From Nitrospira sp. (GTDB lineage: Bacteria > Nitrospirota > Nitrospiria > Nitrospirales > Nitrospiraceae): 10,562 nt of DNA. The notes under the pieces were generated by a model. It was given only the letters and a program-made list of their open reading frames with translations, was not told the origin of the DNA and ran no database searches. This document shows positions 1 through 7,638 of this stretch, in pieces. The position numbers and the translations under genes are program-made. Where the stretch lies: positions 1 to 10,562 of the forward strand of contig SWDL01000387.1 of the NCBI GenBank assembly GCA_005116795.1. The letters run 5' to 3'. Position 1 is the stretch's first letter, and each line of letters starts with the position of its first letter.

Positions 1-603
1 CGTGATCATGACCGAGCGTCGCTCATACCGTTCGGCGAGCAGGGTGAAGAGCACCTCCATCTCCTCGCGACTCTGTTGCACGTAGCCGAGATCGTCCAGG
101 ATCAGCGCCTCGAAGCGGTCGAGCCGTTTGAGTTCTGCGGCGAGGCGGAGATCGCGTTTGGCGGCGAGCAACCGCTGGACGATCTGGAAGGTAGGGGCAA
201 AGAGCACGAGGCGACGCTGTCGCACGAGCTCCAGCCCCAGGCCGCAGACGAGGTGCGTCTTGCCGGTGCCGGGATTGCCGAAGACGATGACATTGGTGGC
301 CTGATCCAGAAACGCCCCCTCCCGGAGCCGGGCCACCGTGGTGCGAACTTTGGGAGGCAGCCGGGTCAGGTCAAAGGTCTCCAGGCTCTTCTCCCGCGGG
401 AGTTTCGCGTCCACGAGGAGCCGCTCCACGCGGCGGGCGGCCCGCTCACTGGCTTCCTGCGTGGCGAGCGCCAGCAAGTAGGCCTCATGCGCGAGCCCTT
501 CGCGTGCCGCCTGCGCGGCGACCACCGCATACTCACGGGCGAAGGTGGGCAGGCAGAGCGCTTTCAGAATCAGGGGGAGCGTGGCGGTGCTGGGTGTCTT
601 CAT
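1..603 (-). CDS. istB: IS21-family helper ATPase IstB, N-terminal part (runs off window)
   Basis: IstB is the AAA+ ATPase that assists the IstA transposase in target selection and strand transfer. From the ATG at 603, 201 residues are readable. The ORF has no stop and leaves the window at position 1. Walker A is GNPGTGKTH at about residues 109-117, and Walker B is LILDDLGY at about 167-174. The N-terminal helical region (about 1-100) is typical of IstB. The start overlaps the istA stop as ATGA (600-603), so the two are probably translationally coupled. The reading ends in ...VMIT. The remaining C-terminus (TSNLVFSKW...) is found at 10385-10562. Joined through the shared CGTG they give a normal 258-residue IstB. 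Confidence 0.95.
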   Translation of the reverse strand, partial: MKTPSTATLPLILKALCLPTFAREYAVVAAQAAREGLAHEAYLLALATQEASERAARRVERLLVDAKLPREKSLETFDLTRLPPKVRTTVARLREGAFLDQATNVIVFGNPGTGKTHLVCGLGLELVRQRRLVLFAPTFQIVQRLLAAKRDLRLAAELKRLDRFEALILDDLGYVQQSREEMEVLFTLLAERYERRSVMIT

Positions 604-2075
604 TGGGCCCCTCCCGTGGCCGCGAGGCACGCATCGTAGACGGTGAGATCCGGCGGGGTGAGCCCACAGGCCGGCACCGCGATGGCTTCCGGCTGCACCA
701 CCGTCTTGACCTGCACATAGTCGCGGAGTGTCCCCTGGGCGAGCAGGGCCGTCAGGGTGCGCTCCACCGCCCGCTCGCTGGTGCTGGCGGCCAGGTGGAG
801 GATCCGGACGTACTCCACATCCGCCCGACTCCCGTGGCGCGTGACGAGGGCATCGTAGGCCTGACGGAAGACCACGGTGGGAAATAAGCCCTCGCGATAG
901 CGATAGCGGGCAAAGGCCCCGGGCTTGCGGACCAGCGACCAGATCAGGTGGCGATAGTCAATGACGGCGTGGCCCTTGCCGCGCTGTCGCTCCATGGTCG
1001 CCAGCAGCTCGCCGGCATAGCGCACCTCGATCCGCTCGGGATACAGTCGGACGTCGACCGTCTCCCCCATCAGCCGCGAGGCCACGGAATAGAGATTGTG
1101 GCCGACCCGAATCGTCGAGAACCGACTGACGAGGACCGACAGGGACCGGCCATCCTCCAGCCGCGTGGGCGGCAGGGCCCGCATCGGACGCAAGTCCTCC
1201 TGGAGTTTCTCGTGCCGGCCTCGATTCCGGCTGACCACGAGGTCCCGCAGGAATGCCGCATAGTGGGCCTGACTCGCAAAGTCGCGACTCCCGCGGAGCA
1301 ACAGTGCCTGCGCGACCGCGCGTTTGAACCGGTGATGGGCTTGTTCCACATCGCCGTTCTCGTGGCCGCGTCCGGGGGTGTTGGCATCGGGCCGCATCCC
1401 ATAATGGTCCAGGACCTGCCGATAGCGTTCGTTGAAGGTCCGGCCGCCCTCCCGCAAGGCATGGGTGGCCGCCGACAGATTGTCCGTGCGATGGATCGCG
1501 GGGACTCGCCCCAATTCCCATACGGCGGCCTGAAACCCGGCGACCAGCGTCTCGAAGCTCTCCGAGGCACAGATCGCCCCGGTCTCCCAGTTCGAGTAGG
1601 GCAAGACGAAGTGATAGAAGAGGTGATCGAACGGTTCCCCGCCGAGCGTGATCGCCAGCGCGCGCATGCTCGTGAAATCACTCTGGGCATATTCCCCGGG
1701 ACGGTGGATCTGCGGAAACATCACCTCACGCTCAGGCCCGTGGGTGGCCCGCCAACGCCGGATCCGGCGCTGCAACGTGCGGAGTTGGCCGTCGGCCAAT
1801 GGCAGGTCGGGCCGTCCCCGCAGGGTCTCGAAGATCGTCGTCGCCTCGAGGCTGGGAGCCTGGACTAACAGCGCCTCAATCTCCGGCCAGATGGCCGCGA
1901 AGGGGTCCGGGCGTGTGCGATACGCGCGAGGCACCCTGCGCTGACTGGGGAGCGGGCCCATCCGGTACCGCCGGGCCGTATTCTCGCTCATCCCCGCTCG
2001 TATGGCCGCTGTCGAAAGTGGTGTGCCGCTGCCAAGTTCCATCATCAGTCTCCTCACTTGCCGGTCCGTGACCAT
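600..2075 (-). CDS. istA: IS21-family DDE transposase IstA
   Basis: A 491-residue transposase that cuts and joins the IS ends. An N-terminal helix-turn-helix is visible at about residues 18-38 (STAAIRAGMSENTARRYR). The integrase-like catalytic core shows the acidic triad as D133 (AQSDF), D198 (HRTDNL) and E244 (GDVEQAHH). A C-terminal beta-rich region follows, as expected for IstA. The length is within the family range (about 350-520 residues). The start at 2075 lies about 80 bp inside the terminal repeats and the gene overlaps istB by 4 bp at its end. No internal stop or frameshift is seen, so the transposase looks intact. Confidence 0.96.
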   Translation of the reverse strand: MVTDRQVRRLMMELGSGTPLSTAAIRAGMSENTARRYRMGPLPSQRRVPRAYRTRPDPFAAIWPEIEALLVQAPSLEATTIFETLRGRPDLPLADGQLRTLQRRIRRWRATHGPEREVMFPQIHRPGEYAQSDFTSMRALAITLGGEPFDHLFYHFVLPYSNWETGAICASESFETLVAGFQAAVWELGRVPAIHRTDNLSAATHALREGGRTFNERYRQVLDHYGMRPDANTPGRGHENGDVEQAHHRFKRAVAQALLLRGSRDFASQAHYAAFLRDLVVSRNRGRHEKLQEDLRPMRALPPTRLEDGRSLSVLVSRFSTIRVGHNLYSVASRLMGETVDVRLYPERIEVRYAGELLATMERQRGKGHAVIDYRHLIWSLVRKPGAFARYRYREGLFPTVVFRQAYDALVTRHGSRADVEYVRILHLAASTSERAVERTLTALLAQGTLRDYVQVKTVVQPEAIAVPACGLTPPDLTVYDACLAATGGAQ

Positions 2076-2131
2076 GCGCCCTCCCTTGGTAGAGCGGAGA
2101 GGGTACAGGACCGGCGGTTAGGAGGCGCGGC

Positions 2132-2175
2132 ACCCCGCAGTTCTAGTTGTCGTTACCCCGCAATTCTAATTGTCG
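2132..2175 (-). repeat. IS21 tandem terminal repeats, istA side
   Basis: Two 21-bp units, 2132-2152 and 2155-2175, differ at only two positions and are spaced at a 23-bp period. Each contains ARTTCTARTTGTCG on the plus strand. They are inverted relative to the units at 10262-10282 and 10285-10305, which have the same 23-bp period. IS21-family ends typically carry such multiple repeats, which are thought to be transposase-binding sites. Confidence 0.85.
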
Positions 2176-2182
2176 CTGAACA

Positions 2183-2313
2183 AATATCTCAGCGCCGGCG
2201 CCGCCAGCCCCAAAGAACGAGAGATGGCCTACCAGTCGTTTTGTGAGCGCCCCCTCAAGCTCAAACCCGAGCAGCTCCGGCAAGTGCTTGAGGAAGATGT
2301 GTGGGACCGATGA
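2183..2313 (+). pseudogene. 3' remnant of an antitoxin gene truncated by the IS
   Basis: An open frame enters directly from the IS end and runs to a TGA at 2311-2313. It encodes a hydrophilic tail that includes MAYQSFCERPLK, then KLKPEQLRQVLEEDVWDR. Its stop overlaps the start of the PIN-domain gene (ATGA, 2310-2313), which is the usual layout for an antitoxin upstream of a PIN toxin. The 5' part, start codon and promoter are missing: the homology-like portion begins at the IS boundary. The frame is also open back to a TTG at 2170 inside the IS terminal repeat, which could give a 47-residue hybrid. The ATG at 2224 would give only 29 residues. The antitoxin assignment rests on position and composition, not on a recognised domain. 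Confidence 0.6.
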
Positions 2314-2819
2314 ATCTCAACGATATTCCCGGCGGCAGCCTGTGCGTCATTGACACGAACGTCTTGCTCTATGCCGAGCAAGGGGTGTCGCCCCAAGCCC
2401 AACGGCTGATGCGGCGAATTGAACGGCGCGAACTGATCGGCGTAGTGCCGCAGCCGGTGTGGCAGGAGCTGACCCACAAACTCATGTTGGCGGAGGCGAT
2501 GATGTTGGGGCAGATCACCGGTGGAAATCCGGCCAAGCAGCTTGGCGCCAAACCGGAGGTAGTCAAGCGCCTCACGATCTACCGCGACAAAGTGACGGCG
2601 TTGATCACGTTGGGTTTAGGGTTTGCAGCCTGCACCAGAACGGACCTGCTCGATAAAGCTCTGCCTCTTCAAGAGCGCTATGGTCTCATGACCAACGACT
2701 CGGTCATCGCGGCGATGGCCCTCCGTCTCGAAGCGGACGCCTTGGTCTCCGCAGACACGAGGTTCAAAGTCGTAAAGGATCTGAATGTCTATGCTCCCTC
2801 GGATCTGAAGATGGCCTAA
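2310..2819 (+). CDS. PIN-domain toxin (VapC-like ribonuclease)
   Basis: A 169-residue PIN-domain protein, a metal-dependent endoribonuclease fold used by VapC-type toxins. The four acidic positions expected at the active site are visible: D15 in VIDTNVLLY, E53 in WQELTHKL, D130 in MTNDSVIA and D149 in VSADTRF. Length is slightly above the usual 125-150 residues, with an extra helical segment around 60-100. I chose the ATG at 2310 because it overlaps the upstream antitoxin stop. A GTG at 2301 is possible and would add three residues. The partner gene upstream has lost its 5' end at the IS, so the intact toxin appears to be without its antitoxin and original promoter. It converges on the ABC permease gene with a 43-bp gap. 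Confidence 0.85.
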   Translation: MNLNDIPGGSLCVIDTNVLLYAEQGVSPQAQRLMRRIERRELIGVVPQPVWQELTHKLMLAEAMMLGQITGGNPAKQLGAKPEVVKRLTIYRDKVTALITLGLGFAACTRTDLLDKALPLQERYGLMTNDSVIAAMALRLEADALVSADTRFKVVKDLNVYAPSDLKMA

Positions 2820-2862
2820 CTTATGCCGACACCGGATACGAAATGCGCGCATCGCGTCCCGT

Positions 2863-5571
2863 TCATTCTCTCCGCAGAATCGGCAGCGGACGCTGCCCCA
2901 GGATGCGAAAGGTCCCCAAGAAGCCGATCAGCACCGTGAACAGCAGGGTCAGGAGCACTCCCCCGACCAGTAGATCAAGGTGAAGCATCCAGCTCAGGTC
3001 GAAGATATAGCGAAGGACGGCCCAGGCGAGGGCGCTGGCCAGTCCCACTCCAATCAGCCCGGCCACCGTGCCCACCAAGAGGTATTCGATCGCAAAGGAT
3101 CGCGCGACCAGTCCCCTCGTGGCCCCAAGGGCCTTCAGGATGACGGATTCGTAGAGGCGCCGGTAGCGGGTGGCGGCCAGCGCCGCCCCCATCACCAGTC
3201 CGCCCGTCACCACACAAAACAAGGCCACGGCCTGGATGGCCAGCGAGAGGCGGTCCAGGATTCGGGTCAAACTGTCCAGCACATCACCGATATTGATGGC
3301 CGTGACATTCGGGAATGCCGCGACGACGGCCTGCTGGAGGGGCACTTCATCCTGGGGCGGAACGCGGACGGTCGCCACGTAGGTCCACGGCGCGCCGTCG
3401 AGCGATCCAGGCGAGAGAATCATGTAAAAGTTGGTCGAGAAATTGCCCCAGTCGACTTTTCGGATGCTGCTGACTTCGGCGGTCATGGTGGCGCCTTGAA
3501 TCTCCAGGGTGATGGTCGATCCCACATCGAGGCCCAAGGACTTGGCGGCCTCCTCTTCGACGGATACCAGCGGCTTGGCCGGTCGAGAAGCCGGAGGCCA
3601 CCAGGCGCCGTTCACCACCACATTGTCCTTCGGTAAGGCATCCAGAACCGTGAGGACGTACTCCCGGGTGAGATACCAGGCCTTTCGTTTTTCCTCCATT
3701 CCTCCGGTGTCGGTCTCGTTCGGCTCCTCTGCCTTCACGAGTCGGCCATTCATGGCGTGGAGTCGTGAGCGAACGAGGGGGATCAGTTCCGGACTGAGGG
3801 CTCCCGATCGAGCATGGAGCAGACCGACAAATCCATCGGCTTGGTCCGGTTGGATGTCGATAAAGAAAAAGGTCGGGGCCTGGACCGGTCGGCTCTCGGC
3901 AAGCTGGGCCACCAGGGAGCGCTCGACCACGGCGACGGCGACGAGCACCATCACACTGATGCCCAGGGCCAGGATCACGCCGACGCCATGCCCCCCGGGG
4001 CGGCCCAGATTTCCGATGGCATACCGGGCGCCGATGGAGCGGGGCCTCGGCAAGGCACGGAGGCCGGAGAGTAACCCGGTGGCTCCGGCAAGCAGCAGCA
4101 GGACGGCGACGAGGAGCCCGCCCATGAACAGCCCGCCGAGTCGCCAGGACGAGGCCTGCCACATGGAAAGAGCGAGCAAGCCCCCTCCCACGCCGATCAT
4201 GACGATCAGATCTTGCCCGCGGCGCAACCGACTCGCCAGGGCCTTGAGTCTGCACCAAAGAGGGGCAGGGCCCGGCCCTCTCTCGGAGGCGGCCACCTCC
4301 TGACGGAAGATTCTGCCCGGCTGCATCTCGCGGATTTGCCGGAGCGGCCACAAGGTACACAAGAGTGTCGTCAGGACGCCCAGGGCGAAGCCTTTGACGA
4401 GGGGAACGAGGGCCGCCCCACTCAATGCGCTGCTGAATTCCACCTGCGCCAGCAGATTCGATTGGAGCAGGCCGACGAGCGCCTGCGGCAACCAGGCTTG
4501 CAGGAGGAGGCCGAGCGCCACCCCGCAGGCAGAGCCTCCCATGGCCAGCATGAGTGTTTGAGCCAGGTAGATGGAGATCACTGTGCCCGATCCGGCGCCG
4601 AGCGTCTTCAGGACGGCGATGCTCTCGAGTTTTTCTCGAAGGAAGGCCTGCACCGACATGGCGACACCGATCCCACCCACGAACAGGGCGGTCAGCCCGA
4701 TAAGGCTCAAATAGCGGGACAGTTGGTCCAAGAACTGTTTCAATTGCGGCTGGGCGTCACGATACGAAGAGACGCGGGCCGAGTCCGCTGCGAGGCGTCC
4801 TCGCAGCTCATGGAGGAGCGGCGGCGGCGACACCGTCACGGGAAGTTTCAAGAGGTAGCGCTCTCGCACCCGGCTCCCCGGTTTGACGAGATCGGCTCCG
4901 GCCAGACCCTGCTGCGAGATCAGCACGCGGGGTCCGAGGCTGAACATGTTGGCCATGCGATCCGGTTCTGTGGTGATCACGCCGGTGATCCGAAAGGTGG
5001 CCTGGCCGATCCTCAACGGTTGCCCCACCGACAGCCCCATGCGAATCAGCAACGATTCCTGGACCACGGCGCCGTGGCAAGCAGGGTGAGGGGTAAGGGG
5101 TAAGGGGTCAAGCGAGTGGGATGATTCTGAGCAGGAAGAAGCTGATGGAGCCAGCAGCTCGGGCAGCGGGACCTTGGGCTCAAGCGCGAGCTTGCCGTAC
5201 AGGGGGTAATTGTCCTCGACCGCTTTGAGCTCGACCAATTGAGTGGCTGGGCGAATCGAGTCCCCTCCGTCCGTGACGGTGGCCGCCATGGCCACCAACT
5301 CGCTGGCATGGGAGATCTCGATACCGCGGGCGGCAAGGGACTGAAGCACCGCGCGCCCTGCCTCGGACAGCGCATGCGAGACACGAATTTCGAGATCGCC
5401 ACCGAGGAGCCCGCGGGCTTCTCGAAGCACGGCACGTTCGACGTTGGCGGCGAAGAGGCCGATCCCCACCACCGCTCCGACGCCGAAGGCGAGGCACGTG
5501 AGGAAGTAGAGAAAGTGTCGCCACCCGGCACGGGTCTCTCGCCAGGCCATCTTGAGGAGAAAGAGGGTCAT
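2863..5571 (-). CDS. ABC exporter permease, FtsX/YbbP-like
   Basis: A large inner-membrane permease of 902 residues from the preferred start. It has about ten hydrophobic segments: one near the N-terminus (GVGAVVGIGLF), a group of three at about residues 290-380, two or three in the middle, and three at the C-terminus. The two three-helix groups are FtsX-type modules. Each carries a similar cytoplasmic stretch (SIAVLKTLGAG and SVILKALGATR) that likely contacts the ATPase. E. coli YbbP (about 800 residues) is the closest known type, and its substrate is not established. The ATG at 5571 (MTLFLLKMAWRETR) fits the family. The frame is open to an ATG at 5694, but that would overlap the ATPase gene. 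Residues about 142-166 look like an insertion encoded by a 7-bp repeat (5083-5110). Confidence 0.85.
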   Translation of the reverse strand: MTLFLLKMAWRETRAGWRHFLYFLTCLAFGVGAVVGIGLFAANVERAVLREARGLLGGDLEIRVSHALSEAGRAVLQSLAARGIEISHASELVAMAATVTDGGDSIRPATQLVELKAVEDNYPLYGKLALEPKVPLPELLAPSASSCSESSHSLDPLPLTPHPACHGAVVQESLLIRMGLSVGQPLRIGQATFRITGVITTEPDRMANMFSLGPRVLISQQGLAGADLVKPGSRVRERYLLKLPVTVSPPPLLHELRGRLAADSARVSSYRDAQPQLKQFLDQLSRYLSLIGLTALFVGGIGVAMSVQAFLREKLESIAVLKTLGAGSGTVISIYLAQTLMLAMGGSACGVALGLLLQAWLPQALVGLLQSNLLAQVEFSSALSGAALVPLVKGFALGVLTTLLCTLWPLRQIREMQPGRIFRQEVAASERGPGPAPLWCRLKALASRLRRGQDLIVMIGVGGGLLALSMWQASSWRLGGLFMGGLLVAVLLLLAGATGLLSGLRALPRPRSIGARYAIGNLGRPGGHGVGVILALGISVMVLVAVAVVERSLVAQLAESRPVQAPTFFFIDIQPDQADGFVGLLHARSGALSPELIPLVRSRLHAMNGRLVKAEEPNETDTGGMEEKRKAWYLTREYVLTVLDALPKDNVVVNGAWWPPASRPAKPLVSVEEEAAKSLGLDVGSTITLEIQGATMTAEVSSIRKVDWGNFSTNFYMILSPGSLDGAPWTYVATVRVPPQDEVPLQQAVVAAFPNVTAINIGDVLDSLTRILDRLSLAIQAVALFCVVTGGLVMGAALAATRYRRLYESVILKALGATRGLVARSFAIEYLLVGTVAGLIGVGLASALAWAVLRYIFDLSWMLHLDLLVGGVLLTLLFTVLIGFLGTFRILGQRPLPILRRE
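5083..5110. repeat. 7-bp tandem repeat inside the permease gene
   Basis: Four consecutive heptamers of the type GGGGTAA, two of them exact (5090-5096 and 5097-5103) and the outer two slightly varied. On the coding strand they give the proline-rich peptide LDPLPLTPHPAC, which interrupts the periplasmic part of the permease between LALEPKVPLPEL and GAVVQESLL. The reading frame remains open. Confidence 0.8.
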
Positions 5572-5632
5572 CGGCTTCCCAGGAAGCGGCGTCCAGCGAG
5601 ACGGCTGAGTCACCGACGCGTCGGCACGCGCG

Positions 5633-6337
5633 TTACGATTCGGTTGAGGGCCTTTCACCCGTGACCAGATGATCCGAGACCACCCGGCCGTCACGGAGCG
5701 TGACGATTCGCTCCATGTGGCCGGCTAACAGCGGGTCGTGGGTCACCAACACCAGCGTCGTCCCATGCTCGCGATGCAGGTCCAACAGCAATTGAATCAC
5801 CTGTTGCCCCGTTGCCGAGTCGAGATTGCCCGTGGGCTCATCGGCCAGCAACAAGGGCGGCCGGCAGGCAAAGGCCCGGGCCACGGCGACCCGTTGCTGC
5901 TCGCCGCCAGAGAGCTGGACGGGATAGTGGTGCAGGCGACCGTCCAGCCCGACGGCTTTCAGCAGCTCCGCCGCGCGCGTCTGAGCCTGAGGATCGTGGC
6001 GCAACTCCAGGGGCACGGCCACGTTCTCCAGCGCCGTCAGGGTGGGAATGAGATGAAACGACTGAAAGATGTAGCCGATCTTGTCCCGTCGATACCTGGC
6101 CAGGGCGTTCTCAGACAGGGTCGTAATCTCCATCCCGTCGAGCGTAATGGATCCGGACGTCGGTCGGTCCAGACCCGCGATCAGGCCGAGCAACGTCGAT
6201 TTTCCGCTCCCTGAGGGCCCCACAATCGCCACACGTTGGGGATGGGGAATCTCCAGCGAAAGATCGTCCAGGATCGTGACAAGACGGCCGCCGGCCGGGA
6301 GCCGCATGACGAGTTGTTGGATGGTGATGAGGGGCAT
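5633..6337 (-). CDS. ABC exporter ATPase, LolD/YbbA-like
   Basis: The ATP-binding subunit partnering the downstream permease, of the MacB/LolD/YbbA group. From the ATG at 6337 it has 234 residues with Walker A GPSGSGKST (about 40-48), the Q-loop in YIFQSFHLIP (about 89-98), signature LSGGEQQR (about 142-149), Walker B LLLADEP followed by TGNLD (about 162-173) and the switch histidine in VTHD (about 200). All catalytic motifs look intact. ATGs at 6364 and 6403 are in frame. I prefer 6337 because it puts Walker A at the usual distance from the N-terminus, but none of the three has a clear Shine-Dalgarno. The gap to the permease start is 61 bp, so the two are likely one operon. Confidence 0.9.
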   Translation of the reverse strand: MPLITIQQLVMRLPAGGRLVTILDDLSLEIPHPQRVAIVGPSGSGKSTLLGLIAGLDRPTSGSITLDGMEITTLSENALARYRRDKIGYIFQSFHLIPTLTALENVAVPLELRHDPQAQTRAAELLKAVGLDGRLHHYPVQLSGGEQQRVAVARAFACRPPLLLADEPTGNLDSATGQQVIQLLLDLHREHGTTLVLVTHDPLLAGHMERIVTLRDGRVVSDHLVTGERPSTES

Positions 6338-6344
6338 CAGTCGA

Positions 6345-6653
6345 ATGTGGGTGCGGGCACGCATAAGAAGAGACGTTAACTGTTCAGGTGCAAAAGGAAT
6401 CATAGAAATTGCGGAAAAAGGGGGGGCCTATCTTGCGAGGGCGCCGGAGCTTGATTTGATCTCTCAGGGACCGACCCTGGAGGAAGCCAAGCGGAATCTT
6501 CTGGAGGTCATCACCATTCAGTTCCACGAGATGAAAGAAATGGGGACGCTCGATGAGTATTTGGCGGAATGTGGGTTTATCAAGAAAGACAATCAGGTGA
6601 TCTCAACACAAGAGGTGGTCGGGTTTGAGAAGGCCAAGGTCGTCGTCGGCTAA
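6345..6653 (+). CDS. hicB: HicB-family antitoxin, start uncertain
   Basis: The recognisable part begins at about 6396 with GIIEIAEKGGAYLARAPELD, followed by ISQGPTLEEAKRNLLEVI. This is the partial RNase-H-like HicB fold that neutralises HicA and usually represses its own operon. The final 30 or so residues include DEYLAECGFIKK. In HicB proteins a Met is expected about four residues before the IIEIAEKGG stretch, but no ATG, GTG or TTG lies there in frame. The nearest in-frame ATG is 6345, giving 102 residues with an atypical basic leader and lying only 8 bp from the divergent ABC ATPase start. The 5' end may be degraded or may use a rare start. The TAA stop overlaps the hicA start by one base. 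Confidence 0.7.
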   Translation: MWVRARIRRDVNCSGAKGIIEIAEKGGAYLARAPELDLISQGPTLEEAKRNLLEVITIQFHEMKEMGTLDEYLAECGFIKKDNQVISTQEVVGFEKAKVVVG

Positions 6654-6883
6654 TGCCCAAGCTGGGACCGGTCGACTGGAGGACCCTGGTAAGGATCTTC
6701 CAGATGTTTGGGTGCCGGTACGCGCGGAAAGAGGGATCGCACCATGTTCTCAGGTATCCCGGGGCGAAGCGAGCAGTGGTCATCCCGGAATATGACGAAA
6801 TCGATGTCGAGATCATCAAGAATAACATGCGCACGGTGAATATGAGTAGGGAACAGTATTTTGAACTCCTGAACAAGCGGTAG
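6653..6883 (+). CDS. hicA: HicA-family mRNA interferase toxin
   Basis: A 76-residue HicA/YcfA-like toxin, a small double-stranded-RNA-binding-fold ribonuclease that cleaves mRNA. It opens with the family-like DWRTLVRIFQMFGC and contains GSHHVLRYPG, where H30 is the expected catalytic histidine. It continues with AVVIPEYDEIDVEIIKNNMR and ends in a helix. Length and motif order are normal. The ATG at 6653 overlaps the hicB stop (TAATG), giving an antitoxin-first operon with probable translational coupling. The coding sequence looks intact, in contrast to the doubtful start of its partner. Confidence 0.9.
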   Translation: MPKLGPVDWRTLVRIFQMFGCRYARKEGSHHVLRYPGAKRAVVIPEYDEIDVEIIKNNMRTVNMSREQYFELLNKR

Positions 6884-7148
6884 CTAGTGCGGACACGACC
6901 TTCACCCCGTCCTTGTATTTCGCGCGCGTGACCCATCGCTCGTGGTCTGGTACGTCTCCCAGGGGCCTCGAAAAACCACATAGACCGTACCGACTGTCGT
7001 AACGATCTCACGCTCCGTGCCCCTTTGGCTTTTGCACCGACGCCGCACGCTCCGACGCAATGACTCAATAGACGTGATGCGCGCAACCGACGCGCGACTC
7101 AATGGCCGCGCCACGCGAGAGACCCTATGGACGCTACAGACGCTCCCG
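6884..7148. other. Intergenic stretch with repeat and possible gene debris
   Basis: No intact gene is supported here. On the minus strand, about 6902-7020, one frame reads EREIVTTVGTVYVVFRGPWE and a second reads DHERWVTRAKYKDGVKVVSA. Both look protein-like, and they would need a frameshift to join, so this may be the decayed end of an unidentified minus-strand gene. The right part (7052-7097) is the 9-bp-period repeat listed separately. Confidence 0.3.
7052..7097. repeat. Degenerate 9-bp-period repeat, copy 1
   Basis: An 8-bp GACGCAAT is followed by four 9-bp units of the GACGCAATA type (7062-7097). Positions 7052-7093 match 8527-8568 at 38 of 42 bases with the same 8-9-9-9-9 arrangement, so the two are copies of one sequence. 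It lies 52 bp upstream of the nucleotidyltransferase pseudogene. Confidence 0.75.
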
Positions 7149-7484
7149 ATGCAAGTCGTGATCCTGGCCGGCGGTCTCGGCACCAAGCTCCGTCCGCTCA
7201 TCCTGACGGTGCCGAAACCGATGGTCCCCATCCATTTAGTGATGGCCGGTGGTGGCACGGACTTGACGCATGTCGCCGCCGGGGCGTACCTATTCCGGAA
7301 GCAAATAATGGAGAGGATTCCTGCCGGTGTAGCCTCTTCGCTCGAAGCGGATCTCACGCCGGACTTGGTCGGCTCGAACGACCTTGATGCCTATCTCGTC
7401 GATCGACCCTTCTATGACATCGGGACGTTCGAACGGTTGGCCTTGGCCGGCTGCGCCCTGCCGCATCCGTCGGAGTCGGTGTGA
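7149..7484 (+). pseudogene. Sugar-phosphate nucleotidyltransferase, internally deleted
   Basis: The N-terminus MQVVILAGGLGTKLRPLI, then VPKPMVPI, is the nucleotide-binding signature of RmlA/HddC-like nucleotidyltransferases, which form NDP-sugars from NTP and sugar-1-phosphate. After about 28 residues it jumps, via LVMAGGG, to a C-terminal portion (VAAGAYLFRKQIMERIPAG ... RPFYDIGTFERLALA) that belongs roughly 120 residues further along in a normal protein of about 230-240 residues. The 111-codon frame is still open, so the central catalytic domain was removed by an in-frame deletion. It cannot be a working enzyme of this family. Its first 72 bases match those of the fragment at 10065 at 65 positions. 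Confidence 0.75.
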
Positions 7485-7638
7485 CGCCACGATGCCATGG
7501 CGAGCACGATCGGCGGCAGGCACAGGGAGCGAACGGGCATGACGTGGCTCCACCAGAGCGGCACGGTGGCCTTCCCCCGCGGTCGGCTAGCCAAGGTTCC
7601 CGGTTCGGAGGTAGAATGCCCACAGATCGGGGTACGCC

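Larger units (their letters stand above)
1..2182 (-). mobile_element. IS21-family insertion sequence, istA-side part
   Basis: This is the upstream portion of an IS21-family element transcribed on the minus strand, with istA followed by istB and a 4-bp overlap between them, the standard IS21 order. The outer end is placed at 2182, where the minus strand reads TGTTCAGCGACAATTAG. This resembles the opposite end at 10255 (TGTCTGGCGTCAATTAG). Two tandem 21-bp terminal repeats lie just inside the end, as is typical of IS21-family ends. The element runs off the window start inside istB and appears to continue at 10562. The joined length would be about 2.49 kb, normal for the family. The bases outside the two ends do not match, so no target-site duplication is visible. 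Confidence 0.9.

Noticed and set aside
948..1868. Long plus-strand open frame (306 codons) opposite istA
   Set aside because: It lies entirely antisense to an intact transposase with all catalytic motifs. Long antisense frames are expected in GC-rich DNA and the translation has no recognisable domain.
2820..2862. ATGCGCGCAT palindrome between the convergent PIN and permease genes as a terminator
   Set aside because: The palindrome is short with no loop and no T-run, so it is not a convincing terminator.
3347..4360. Second minus-strand frame (337 codons) inside the permease gene
   Set aside because: It is an offset frame of the same gene. The true frame has clear membrane helices and FtsX-like modules, whereas this one is Arg/Pro-rich.
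4213..5103. Long plus-strand open frame (296 codons) opposite the ABC permease
   Set aside because: It is a shadow of the permease gene, rich in Q, R, H and E without domain features.
7589..7617. TAGAAT at 7612-7617 as a -10 box for the MNT gene
   Set aside because: No acceptable -35 sequence lies 16-18 bp upstream, so the match is not distinguishable from chance.
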